Source of the DNA: Tethya wilhelma
Taxonomy: Eukaryota > Porifera > Demospongiae > Tethyida > Tethyidae
Direction of reading: 5' to 3'
DNA length: 64,000 nucleotides
NCBI GenBank assembly: GCA_964030475.1
Contig: CAXIPT010000002.1
Span: forward strand, 15,490,590-15,554,589
This document shows positions 14,909 through 24,758 of this stretch, piece after piece. The position numbers and the translations under genes are program-made. Under the pieces are notes generated by a model. That model did no database searches and was not told where the DNA came from. It was given only the letters and a program-made list of their open reading frames with translations. Numbering within the stretch: the stretch's first letter is position 1; each line of letters starts with the position of its first letter.

Positions 14909-15109
14909 ATTTAGCTATAATATGACACAGTCATACTCATCACAGTCGACATCAGATAGTACTCAGTTAGGATTGACAAAAAGTTGCCTTGAGGGGATTG
15001 TTGTGCACTTAAAGCACAGACAGCAGAGATGGAAAGTGCAAACATTGTCCTCGTTAAAAGAAAAGAATGATTTTAATTGAATCGTAATTGTGACCTGAGA
15101 TTGAGATAG

Positions 15110-16965
15110 CTAGGTCAATCGGTGGTAGAGCATTCCAGATGCGTGGGAGTCGGTTAAAGTAATGATGATGAGTTCTACTAGATTATGACTTAGTTTGAGG
15201 ATATAGCAGAGTTTATTATGTGTGCCTGATCTGGTTACGTTCTCATTAAAGGAAACCTGATCCAGAATCTTAAAAGATTCACAGGGTTGTTTGAGATACT
15301 TAATAAAGAATTCAAAGCTGATGTCACTCAGTTCAAGGACCATCATCAATGGCAAAAGATTCAGCGCCTCAAGTCTGGATTTATAGTTAGACATAAAGTC
15401 ATTAAGAATAAATTTGGTAGCCCGACGTTGAACATTTTCAAGAGCTGTTATGTCTTTTAGTAAAGGTCTCCATACACACTTGTGAGGCATACAATAAGTT
15501 GGATCATACAAGGGAGAGATATAGACTACATTTGGTGGTAGTACTATTGAAGGTTCGCCTCATCCCAGCTTTTTGTAAGCTTTTGATATGATGGAGGAGA
15601 TATGTTCAGACCAACTAAGGTTGGTAGTTAAAATGATACCTAGGTCCTTGTGAGATCTGCACATTGAAACAACCGTAGTATTGATTGTGTACTGGTGATC
15701 AGCAGATAATAAGTAGTTGGAAGCATTAGACTGATCAGAAGGTCACTGAGCAGAAAACATTTGAGCTCATTGAAGGACAGCTTCCATTTTAGACTCCATT
15801 CAACGAGATTGTTTAGGTCTGACTGCAGAAGCAAGGATTCAGCACTGCAACTGATAGGTTTGATGCATTTAGCATCATCAGCAAAGAGAAGAAGCCAAAC
15901 TGTCAGCATAGCTAGCACAAAGTGACTCTGAGAGGTCATGAATTAATGTAAATTAAAAAGAGTAGAGGTCCATGTATGCTGCCTTGAGGTACACCAGAGA
16001 GAACTGGCAGATTATGAGATAGGCAACCATTGATGGACACATGTTGGTGTCTCTCTTTAGGTAATCCTTTAACCAGTGCCATGTCTGCCCTGTGATGCCT
16101 ATAGCCTAGAAAGTTTGTTCAGGAGCTCATAATGAGGCATGGAATCAAAGGCCTTTTGAAGTCAAGATATATGACATCACAAGTGGAACTATTACTCAGA
16201 GACTCGTTGACATGGTTTAGGAACAGGAGGAGACTCCGAGTTGCTGGGTAGAGGAGTATTTTTTTTTGGAACCCAAGGTGAGAGAATATTAGCTACATAT
16301 TCACTTCAATAAATTTAGAAATATGGTCAAATATGAGCCGCTCAAGGATTTTGGAGATTATGCTGAGCAGTGAGATTGGTTTGTAATTAGTTACTTGACT
16401 GTGGTCTCCAGACTTGAACACTAGTGTAATTGAGTCGAGTTTCTAAGTAGTTTGGGACCTGTAGAGTCCTAAGCTCGTCGATTATGCTAGATTTAATACT
16501 GACTCACTCACATGCAACTTTCAACATGTACTCAACTTCTAATAATACGAAAAGCGAAAATTCGAACAAATAACAAATAAATGTAGTGACCATTACCAAA
16601 CATTGACATGAACAGGACCAATCCCATCTGGCCCAGTGGATTTTGTTGTGTCCAGAGTGTTTACAGCCTCGAAAATGTCCATGCAGCTCTGAGATCTCCA
16701 GGTTACCAATACATGTATAGATAATAGGTATTGGAGTGTGGCTGATTGTGCAAGAAGATTACTCACATCGAATACTGAATGAAAGAAATTATTGAATAGG
16801 GTTGCTCTATCAAGGTCAAGTGTTGCAGAAGATGACCCATATATTGTACCGTAGAAGGTATTGAGCTAGCTAATATTGGTGATATCTTTGATGTAACTGT
16901 AGATTTTGTTATTGGACCTACCAGCAAAGGAACTAATGAGTTTGTTTTCATATGATGTTTTAGCA
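15110..16965 (-). mobile_element. Degenerate non-LTR retrotransposon (LINE) reverse transcriptase
   Basis: Broken frames on the minus strand read in order as one reverse transcriptase. The linker is at 16,763-16,978 (NNFFHS-like region), then KPISLLSIISKILERLIF at about 16,320-16,400, LSGVPQGSIHGPLLFLIYIN at about 15,960-16,010, LLFADDAKCI (YADD-box variant) at about 15,860, and the C-terminal segment PLLKDITALENVQRRATKFI at about 15,430. Frameshifts and stops make it inactive. The 5' end is truncated near 16,965. The clade looks CR1/L2/Jockey-like, but I cannot place it further. Confidence 0.88.
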
Positions 16966-17024
16966 ATAAGTAGAACAATTTACGAATAATGACTACAGGT
17001 CTCAGTACAGGATCACTGCATTAA

Positions 17025-18024
17025 GGTTAGAGGTTTTTGAGTGGGCGGGGATCACACTAAAACAGTAATGATATTCATAGGCTCATAGAAACTTGTGATA
17101 CTATCTCAAAGCCGAGAGGATTTGGTCTCAAAATGGCTGATTATTGCTCAAAAGGGTCAAAGGTCAAATTTAGTTGCTCTCTAAAATGGATTTTTCTGCC
17201 ATTGCCACTCACTCACAAGGAACAACAACCAGGCGGCTTGAAAGACAACAGATGAACGAAAAAATGTACGTTGAGAAAAAGCAAAAAACTGCTCATCAAG
17301 TCTGTAGAAGGCTTTTTATACTATGTATACACTTTTCACAACCACATTCTCTCACAAAATGCATAACAGGTAAACAGGAAAACTGAGTCCCACCCAGTCA
17401 AAAACTAAACATGATATTCAAGACACACAAACACCCTACAAGCTCACATACCTCACTGCCTCTCTCTCCTCTCCACCAGGGAAGAAAAATGGACTTTATA
17501 CAGCCCTGTCAAATTCAACTTTTCCTGTACAGACTCACTTTGAGCTCACCTAGGTGGCAGAGGGGTCAAAGGTCAGAGGTCAAAAGTCAATCTCACTCAA
17601 CACACGCTTGGTTGGACACGCCCACCAAGCTTCGAAGTCACAGCTAGCACACACTCTCCGCTAGCCATCCTGCAAATTTGCTGCACATTTTCATGCATAT
17701 CACTACACAGCCATCCTATTGCATGCACAAGACACACCCATACAGTATTTTAGGCGTAATTTTTCGCTTTCTTTTTTTTAAGTGCCTGCGGTCCGCGGTT
17801 TCCAAAGAATGCTTTGAAGTACTTTGATGTGGTCTAATTTCCGGTCACTTGTTCGAAGGCAACTTCCGGTCGCTAGTTTTTGCACGAAAATGATCTCCAG
17901 CACCTCCTGAACACTTTTATTTTCAATTGTATATTTTGATATAGAAATCTTGGACACACCCCTTCACGATTCACTAATTAAATTAGTGATAGCAAAAGTA
18001 CCGCCCACTCAAAATACTCTAACC
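17025..18024. mobile_element. 1,000-bp non-autonomous DNA transposon with TTAA target site
   Basis: Exactly 1,000 bp between TTAA at 17,021-17,024 and TTAA at 18,025-18,028. The left end reads GGTTAGAGGTTTTTGAGTGG and the right end, inverted, GGTTAGAGTATTTTGAGTGG, extending to GGGCGG. TTAA duplication is the hallmark of piggyBac-type insertion. The uninterrupted target is seen in R1 copy 2 (about 27,815), which has one TTGA-like site there. Interior reading frames are short and look non-coding. Confidence 0.85.
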
Positions 18025-18449
18025 TTAATATCAGTTACGGGCTGACAGTTAGCTAAAAGTTGTGTTTCAAGACTTCTGTTATTGATATTGAGTGCATGTT
18101 GTTGACACTGTAACAGTACTGTCACTGGAAATTCAGTCCGGGTGAATTTGGTCTGGGGGGACAAAATTCCCCAATAAATCTTCTGGGGAAAAAGGTCAGG
18201 GGACCAAATTTCCTGGGGAAAGTAGTGTCCTGTCTTGGAGAATTTGGTCCGGTGGTATATATACAAACTTTGCTCATTTTTTTAAGCACCACAGAGCTAT
18301 ATTTTTATTCTATGATTCAAGTAGCACTGATATCACATGCATGCACAATAAGATTGTGATCTTATGTTCATCTTAATTATAAAACAAAGCCTATTGTCAC
18401 GTGACGTAGAAATGCCACACCCCTTCAAACTTTCAAGTTGTGGAAGAGC

Positions 18450-20074
18450 ATGGAAGAAGAAGGAACATCAACAACGGGACCAGAAAGTAGAAATACTACA
18501 AACTATATTCTAGCGGAGATAGAACAAGTTAAAAAGGAATTGAATGACTTCAGGAAGGCTAGGGCTAGGGCTAGGGATGAATCACCAGTCAGAAAAAGGA
18601 GGAAAGGTATATATGTGGTTCAAGTACAAAGTAGTGTATTAATGTACCCTTCTTTTTATTCTAGTTATTATTTTCATAATAGTATACTTTATGGAGTCAC
18701 AATACATTTCTCCTATACACCAGGACCGTGCTTTGAGGATATAGTCTTGCCTGATGTCAACTATGTTGAACGAGAGTGTGCTCCTCTAGATAAAGTTTCT
18801 AAACTGTTATGTAAAAAACTACCTGTTGTGTTTGTTGGTCCTAAGGGCTGTGGCAAAAGCACAACCTTAAAACACTTAGCATACAAAGTGAAGCAAGATG
18901 GAAAGCGAACCATTTTCATTGATTTGCGAAATTGCAAAGCTTCAGATTTTGAATCGTTCTCACCCTCTGATGATTATTTTGTTTTCATTGATAATGCTCA
19001 AGACTTGGCACGTGAAAAACAAGATGAAAGGATCTTGACAGTTCAAGACTTCGCTTGCCAAGCTACCAATGTGTGTTATGCCTTCAGCCCTGTTGTCTGT
19101 GATGCTAGGGGCAATTCTGTTTTACATGCAGGCATATACAAAACCATAGGGAAATCTATTTTACTCCCTTTACAGAGAGTGAACTACAAAAATACAAAGA
19201 ACTTCATGAAGGTGTGACATTACCCTCTGATGTTTTGAATGGGCTAGGTAACATACCTACAGTGGTGAATTTGGTGTTTGAAGTCTATGACGAACAAAAC
19301 CCCAAAAAGTTAGCAATTAACCGAGTTATTGACTTTGTTACAGACACAATACAAAAGATAAGACTTACTTTTGATTCTTTACCAGACCGTGCCTCCGAAA
19401 TCACAAGTGTACTCATGACAGCCCTTACATACAACTCCCCAGCACCTCTATCTCAAGTTCAGCAGCATTTGCTAGCAAATTCTGGACTGTGTTATTATGA
19501 TTCGCAACAAACATTGCACTTTGTTTATCCCGTGGAGATAATGCATGATTCACTACATCCTCACGTGGATGCTATTGTGAGATTAATATCAGAATATGGA
19601 AAAGGCCCAGCACTTGAATACAAATTCCATGCGTATGCAAAGAACGGTTATCATGCAAAAACCCCTTCAGGTTCTGAGGTCACAATTCCTCCTGCTTCTA
19701 AGTTTTGGGTCCAACCTAACTTTGGAGATGTTCCAGATGGTATTGGTTCTAATTTCACTGAGTGTATGATAATTAAGTTAGCTCATAACCATGTGGCGGT
19801 TGACTTCTTAATCCTGGATTATAGTAGCACTGGACTATCTTCCAAAAAACTTTTCCTTGTGCAAGTTTCAGTGGAACCATATCAAAACCGCTCAACTGAC
19901 AGGAGGTTTGACGCAATAAAGTTAGGCTCAAGGCAGTTGAACAATAAAACTCCTATAAGTCTTTACAAAAATAACCTGAAAGCCAATACCTGCTACTATG
20001 TTTATGCTTCAAGTTCTAGATCATCAGTCATTAGTCCAGAAGATTCAGAAAATGTGTACCTGATAGATCTGTAG
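18450..20074 (+). CDS. Crinkler/RHS-like P-loop NTPase fused to a PD-(D/E)XK-type nuclease, one frameshift
   Basis: Start ATG at 18,450; exon 1 to 18,606; phase-1 intron 18,607-18,723; exon 2 from 18,724. The N-terminal 50 residues are charged with a basic run (PVRKRRK), a possible nuclear signal. The NTPase has Walker A VGPKGCGKSTTL and a Walker B-like DYFVFIDNAQD. The C-terminal half has EYKFHAYAK, then VDFLILDY and LFLVQVSV, matching the Glu, Asp and Gln-x-Ser/Thr pattern of the restriction-endonuclease-like domain of Crinkler (CRN) and trypanosome RHS proteins. The reading frame changes once near 19,155-19,165, at a short T run. Everything before ends at 19,217 in one frame, and everything after is open to 20,074 in another. 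This could be an assembly error or an inactivating indel. CACGTG lies at 18,398-18,403 upstream. Confidence 0.7.
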
Positions 20075-21188
20075 TGACTAAGACTATAGTATATATGATT
20101 AGTTTGTTGTGTTATGTAAAATTATTCAGATTTATGTATATGTAGTGACCTCACTCTGTATAGTAATTAAGCCTCGGCACATGCGTAGCACGTGAGGATG
20201 ACGGTAGTTATATATATTTAATGTACATTGTATCACACGAATTCCGGCTTTGGTTAGGGCGGATCACGTGACGATTATATCATATGCATATGCACATACA
20301 CACACACACACCACGGGCGTTTTGATTGGAAATTTAGTTGCTAAATTAGAACATTACGATATACCTAATTAATATTCATAGACTTAGCAGTCTACAATAA
20401 GACCCCCGGAAGTACATATATTTTCTTGGACATTGCCGTTTGTACAGGGCAATAGGGAGTGGCCCTACACGTGGGCAGCTGTAAACAAGCAGTTATTTCT
20501 ACCAGCTCTAGCTCACACTCAGAACTGGACCAGCTAAAACCATTGTGATATTTGAATAGAGTAGGTCAAGCGCTCTGGATTGATGCTAAGTTTTACCCCA
20601 TAGTAATACAAAAAAGTTGCATACCAAAGCTGTTTTGATGGCTACCTCAGCGTGAAGGTGACTACTTTGAAAATGGTTCAAATTAGTACTGGGCATATAT
20701 GAGACCCATACTGTTGCTTTTATGACTATATACATCTAAAACTGTAAGTATTTGAATGCAACAAATCTACAGCTAAAGTATGAATGAAATCTAGCTTGCA
20801 CAAAAACAGAAAAAAACGCTGTAAACAAGAAGCACTTACTTGGTCCAGGAAGGGTCCACAGAGCTCTAACTGGTATAGAAATGTAGCCCTATACTTGTTC
20901 TACAACATAAGGTAGAGTCACCACTATTGGACACTTAAGGAAACAAACTCAATTATTCAGAAGTAGCTTACACTTCAGGAATCCCCTTTTCTATCCCTGG
21001 ACTCGGAGTACCTGTTAACTATAGACTTGTGCCATAGCCTTAGCTCAGAACCTTCACCATTTATTGGACGGTAGACACCAGATTATGTACTAGTACTTCC
21101 GCTTCCAATAATTGGACCAAAGGTCCAATTAATGAACTCCACTGCAAATCATTATTTAACCCCCAAAAAGAATTAATATACACATTAT
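20075..21188. other. Gene-free stretch downstream of the CRN-like gene
   Basis: No open frame of note. At 20,163-20,210 there is a GCCTCGGC...ACTACCGT-type sequence (in reverse complement) that is an imperfect inverted match of 13,733-13,775. AGGGCGGATCACGTGAC at 20,256-20,272 repeats 17 bases of the CPSF6 promoter. A (CA)n tract lies at about 20,297-20,311. Confidence 0.4.
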
Positions 21189-21292
21189 ATGACACATTTA
21201 CAGTAAAATTTCAGTTCAGCATAATACATTTGGGACATATATGACACATTTACAGTAAAATTTCAGTTCAGCATAATACATTTGGGACACTG
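21189..21292. repeat. 52-bp tandem duplication at the end of the pogo-like gene
   Basis: GACACATTTACAGTAAAATT and the following 32 bases occur twice, at 21,191 and 21,243, period 52. The second copy contains the last codons and stop of the PHD transposase (minus strand); the first is its displaced duplicate in the 3' flank. Confidence 0.9.
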
Positions 21293-22502
21293 CCAGTCTA
21301 AGTTTTCAGTAGATACATTGCTTGGAATATTTGCACACTTGAAGTGACACCAAGAGTCACAATCGTCACACTGAATCCATCTTCCATCATCGTGAGTATC
21401 ACAAACTACACAGTTACACCCATCTGAGCTAGTGCTTGTGTCACTACCAGGTTCCTCACAATCCTCACTGCTTGACGTGACCACTGTCTTTCCATCTCGT
21501 TCGGTGTCTGAGCTGTCATCATTATTCACACCGTCTTGACTTCGGAAAGCACCTCCACCTCGACTACGGCCTCTAGAGCCTCGGCCACGACCACGACCAC
21601 GAGAGCCTCGGCCACGACCACGACCTCGAGAGCCTTGACCACGAGAAGCAACACATTCTTGCTTCTTCCTCTCTGCTTCAATTTTCTTTTTCTCTCTTTC
21701 CAATTGCTTCTTTCTCCTTTCTTCTTGCAGTTCTTTTTGCTTCTGTTCACGTTCCTTTTTCTTCCTTTCACGTTCTGCTTTACGTTCTACTTTCTCTAGC
21801 TCAGCTTGCTCTTTATCTGCCTTCTTTTCCTCCAGATATTGAATAAATTGTTCTCCAGATAAATGTTTTGGCAAGGATGCTTTAGTTGTGGATTTTTTGC
21901 TGTCTGGTATACTTGGATATACGAGGATATCATCTAAAACAGAGTTCTTGGGTTCTCTAGATTGCTGGTTTCTGGTTGCTGAAGGCTGGTTAGTACCAGG
22001 CATTTGGCTTATAGCTAAAGATGATTCTGAAGAAGGATCCCCTGAAGTGGTCCGTGAAATTGTGGGCTGATCATCTTGAATAGAAAGCGACTTCATTTTC
22101 ACCCAAACAGCATACAGCTCATCCGATTCAACATCATACTTCTCCTCAAACCTCTCTGCAAACTTTCGTACTTTCTCCTCTCCAATCAAACTCTCGAATA
22201 CACTCACAGGATTTAGCTGTTTACCCTGAGCTGCTGCAGACTCCAAGGTTTTCTCTGAGGAAAACTGTAGAGATGGTAACAGCTTACTTTTCAGAACGAC
22301 CTCAGGATTGAAAGGGCATATGCCAGCTTCTCGGAAGCCATTCACAATGGTTGACATTCTTGTTGACGACAGCCACGCCTCACGAAACACCTGGGCAAAC
22401 TCATGTTTAGTGACTTGAAATCCTGGATTTGTTGCACAATAGGAATTGCACGCTTTCCCCCAAGCTGCTTTTAAAGGCTTAAAGAAGCTTACGTCCAAAG
22501 GC
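21263..22502 (-). pseudogene. pogo-type DDE transposase, 3' half, with C-terminal PHD finger (interrupted)
   Basis: Continues a DDE_1 transposase frame from PLDVSFFKPLKAAWGKAC through REAWLSSTRMSTIVNGFREA and GICPFNPEV, the usual end of pogo/Tigger/jerky transposases. It then adds a Lys/Glu-rich coiled-coil stretch (about residues 230-285), SRGRGRGRG repeats (about 290-320), a Ser/Asp/Glu-rich segment, and a C4HC3 PHD finger (CVVC, CDDC, CHFKC, CPKC) ending at the stop. The 5' half (DGHSSH) lies at 26.2-26.4 kb. The two are separated by the 3,718-bp Harbinger element, so the gene is broken here. The 3' part remains an open frame of 411 codons. Confidence 0.85.
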
Positions 22503-22567
22503 TGAGGCCTTGTTTACACAGAAACGCTGTCTCGAATCCGCGCATAAAAGTTTGCGTTTCGAATGAG

Positions 22568-23656
22568 CAGTCCTTACGCGCGCCCAATTGTTTGTGTACA
22601 ATTTTAATTTCAGCGCGAAAAAGCATTACGTCATTGAATCAGCAGCTCATTAAATCTGCCGTATTGTGACCTCGTCTTTGAGAAAAGTTTTCTTGAGAAA
22701 GAAAGAAGCTATTGAACTAAAATAAAAAGAAACCAGTAGAGGAACCTAATCTGATTGCAGGAACCGCTTGAACCAATGATTTGCAAGTTTGGAAACGCTA
22801 GAAGCAGCGTTTCTCTTGCACAACTCTTTCTTGATCCAGCCTGAGCGGTGTCACAAGTTACTCTAGAATGGCAGTCCTGACCAATATTTTTTACCCAAGA
22901 CTCTTGCAAAGCTTAGAACAAAGGTAAATTTAGGATTCTAACTAGCAAAGAACCATTTTGCAGGTTTTGATCTAGGCTATTTGAAGCCCTGAATAGTAAC
23001 AATTTTTACAGTATTTAGTTGATTCGAACACACATTATATGGTAGGTCTTTGAAGTATACACCCCAAATATCAAGTATTTATGATTGTTTGAGTAACAAA
23101 AACTTCAAGAAAGTCTCAGAAAGGCCGAAAATAAGCAGTTCTTTGGTGCTTTAAATTAATATGAATATTCATGATGTTGTTGAGCTGAGGTCAGAGGTGA
23201 GGTGTAGAGGCATAGTATGGTAAATTGCATTGAAAAATTGCTGAACTTTGAGCAGTTGTTTCAGGCAAATGACACCTGCAAAATGAAACAGACGCAGGAT
23301 TCATGTAGAACTATCTTTTAGCTATCAGTTTTTGCAAACTGAGCTCAAAATATTTGTCAGGACTGCTAATCTAGAGCAAAATATGTGGGGTGTTTGCATC
23401 TCATTAAAAAAATGAGCTGAAGAAACAACCATGTAACTTTCTTTCTGTGATACCTGTGGAAATGAGACAAACACCATTGGATAGTTGAAGAAGAGAAGAA
23501 TTCTACAGACTTTAGTCCAAGTCTCATGCATGCTCAGAGTCCAGTATATCATCCATTGAAGATAACATATAAATTTTAATTTTATTCATGCTTTACTCTA
23601 AGCTTGACCACAAACTTCCTGCCTGCAAATAAATTTGAGTGCGCGCGTAAGGACTG
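22568..23656. mobile_element. Possible nested 1,089-bp MITE inside the Harbinger 5' region
   Basis: A perfect 16-bp inverted repeat, CAGTCCTTACGCGCGC at 22,568-22,583 and its complement at 23,641-23,656, is flanked on both sides by TGAG. This is a candidate 4-bp target duplication. The enclosed DNA has no coding frame. It would explain the long noncoding lead between the left TIR and the Myb-like gene. Confidence 0.6.
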
Positions 23657-23748
23657 TGAGCGTTTTCTATGCGTTTACACTACGCGTTTTAAAAACGAAT
23701 CTACGTCACGTGGCCTGTAAGCTGCCAGCTGCAGCTTTGTGATCAGTC

Positions 23749-24636
23749 ATGGCTTCAACGAACACTCCAAGCTCAAGCAAGTCAACCAAGGAATTTGTCT
23801 GGACAAACGATGAAGTGGAGCTGTTACTAGGTGTAGTGAACGACTACAAAACTCAGAAGGCTGCTGAATGTATCGATTGGGAGTCTATCAAGAGCAAATA
23901 TTCTGACATTTTGGCACTCTTTGTTAGTAAGTTACCCGAGGACGGAGCCGAAGCGGCGACCAACAAAGATTATCCCCACAAGAGGGATCAGATCGCCCAG
24001 AAAACAATTACATCAAAGATTAAAGCTATCAGGACGAAGTTCAGGCAGGCTGTGGACTCTGGAAGAAAAAGTGGTCATGGCAGAGTAGTGCTTTTGTTTT
24101 ATGAACAGTGCGAGAAGATATGGGGAGGCAGTCCTGCAACGGAACAGCTAGGGAGGGGAGTTGAGAGTGGGGATTTACAGGAGGAAGAAAATCTTCCTGA
24201 ATTTGAAAGCACCAACAATGATCTTGAGAAAACTGTGGAACCAGAAGATTGCAATAGCTCAAGGCAAGTGTTACAGCAACGGAGACGGCTCTTAGATGAC
24301 AAGTTAAGTCAATATCGGCAGGAAAAGCTGAAAAGAAAGCTACCCATTGACACCCAACTTTTGGGTTGTGCTAAAGAAGACCTTGAAGTTAAGAAGAAAC
24401 TGATAAAAACAATGGAAGATATGGACCAACAGTACTCCGATAACATGACAAAGATGGCACAAAGTATGGAAAAACTTACTGAATCTATTTCTGATGGATT
24501 CAGCGTGCTAAAGAATTTCCTTACATCTCAACAGCATACCTACCCCCAGCCCCACCAGAGTCCTTACTCTTTTATGCCTACATTTCATCCTGGTCCCAGT
24601 GACAATCCATGGCCCCCTACCCCTCGTGATGAATAG
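23749..24636 (+). CDS. Myb/SANT-like Harbinger accessory DNA-binding protein (295 aa)
   Basis: Second protein of PIF/Harbinger transposons; in this superfamily the Myb-like partner binds element ends and brings the transposase to DNA in the nucleus. Residues 15-125 form a Myb/SANT-like trihelix-type domain with spaced Trp (EFVWTNDEVELLLGVVNDYK, CIDWESIKSKY, CEKIWGG). A charged middle follows, a coiled-coil-like stretch at about 185-255 (KRKLPIDTQLLGCAKEDLEV, DMDQQYSDNMTKMAQSMEKL), and a Pro/His-rich end. Single exon, intact. CACGTG lies at 23,707-23,712, 37 bp upstream of the ATG, with GTTTACAC at about 23,676. Confidence 0.85.
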   Translation: MASTNTPSSSKSTKEFVWTNDEVELLLGVVNDYKTQKAAECIDWESIKSKYSDILALFVSKLPEDGAEAATNKDYPHKRDQIAQKTITSKIKAIRTKFRQAVDSGRKSGHGRVVLLFYEQCEKIWGGSPATEQLGRGVESGDLQEEENLPEFESTNNDLEKTVEPEDCNSSRQVLQQRRRLLDDKLSQYRQEKLKRKLPIDTQLLGCAKEDLEVKKKLIKTMEDMDQQYSDNMTKMAQSMEKLTESISDGFSVLKNFLTSQQHTYPQPHQSPYSFMPTFHPGPSDNPWPPTPRDE

Positions 24637-24758
24637 CATCGTGCATCATAGTGAGTCACTGACATACTGATGTATAATAGTCTCTTGTATATACAGTGAG
24701 CATCTACAAGCATTGAATAATCAAATGTAGTCATGCAAGGTCCACAATAATATTCTTC

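Larger units (their letters stand above)
13788..18127. repeat. Dispersed repeat R1, copy 1, split by two insertions
   Basis: Three blocks, 13,788-14,156, 16,966-17,024 and 18,025 to about 18,127, align in order with the continuous copy at 27,414-27,914. It begins GTGTCACACACTGAGCA and ends near GTTGACACTGTAACAGTAC. The two ends share CAGTGTCA in inverted orientation, so R1 may itself be a MITE. The first gap is filled by the kinase/LINE insertion and the second by the TTAA element. Confidence 0.8.

Noticed and set aside
17174..17647. Small plus-strand frames within the TTAA element
   Set aside because: No family resemblance, low-complexity content, and inside a non-autonomous element.
18557..18580. 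GCTAGGG repeats resembling telomere units
   Set aside because: Only about three units, in frame within the CRN-like gene, encoding Ala-Arg repeats.
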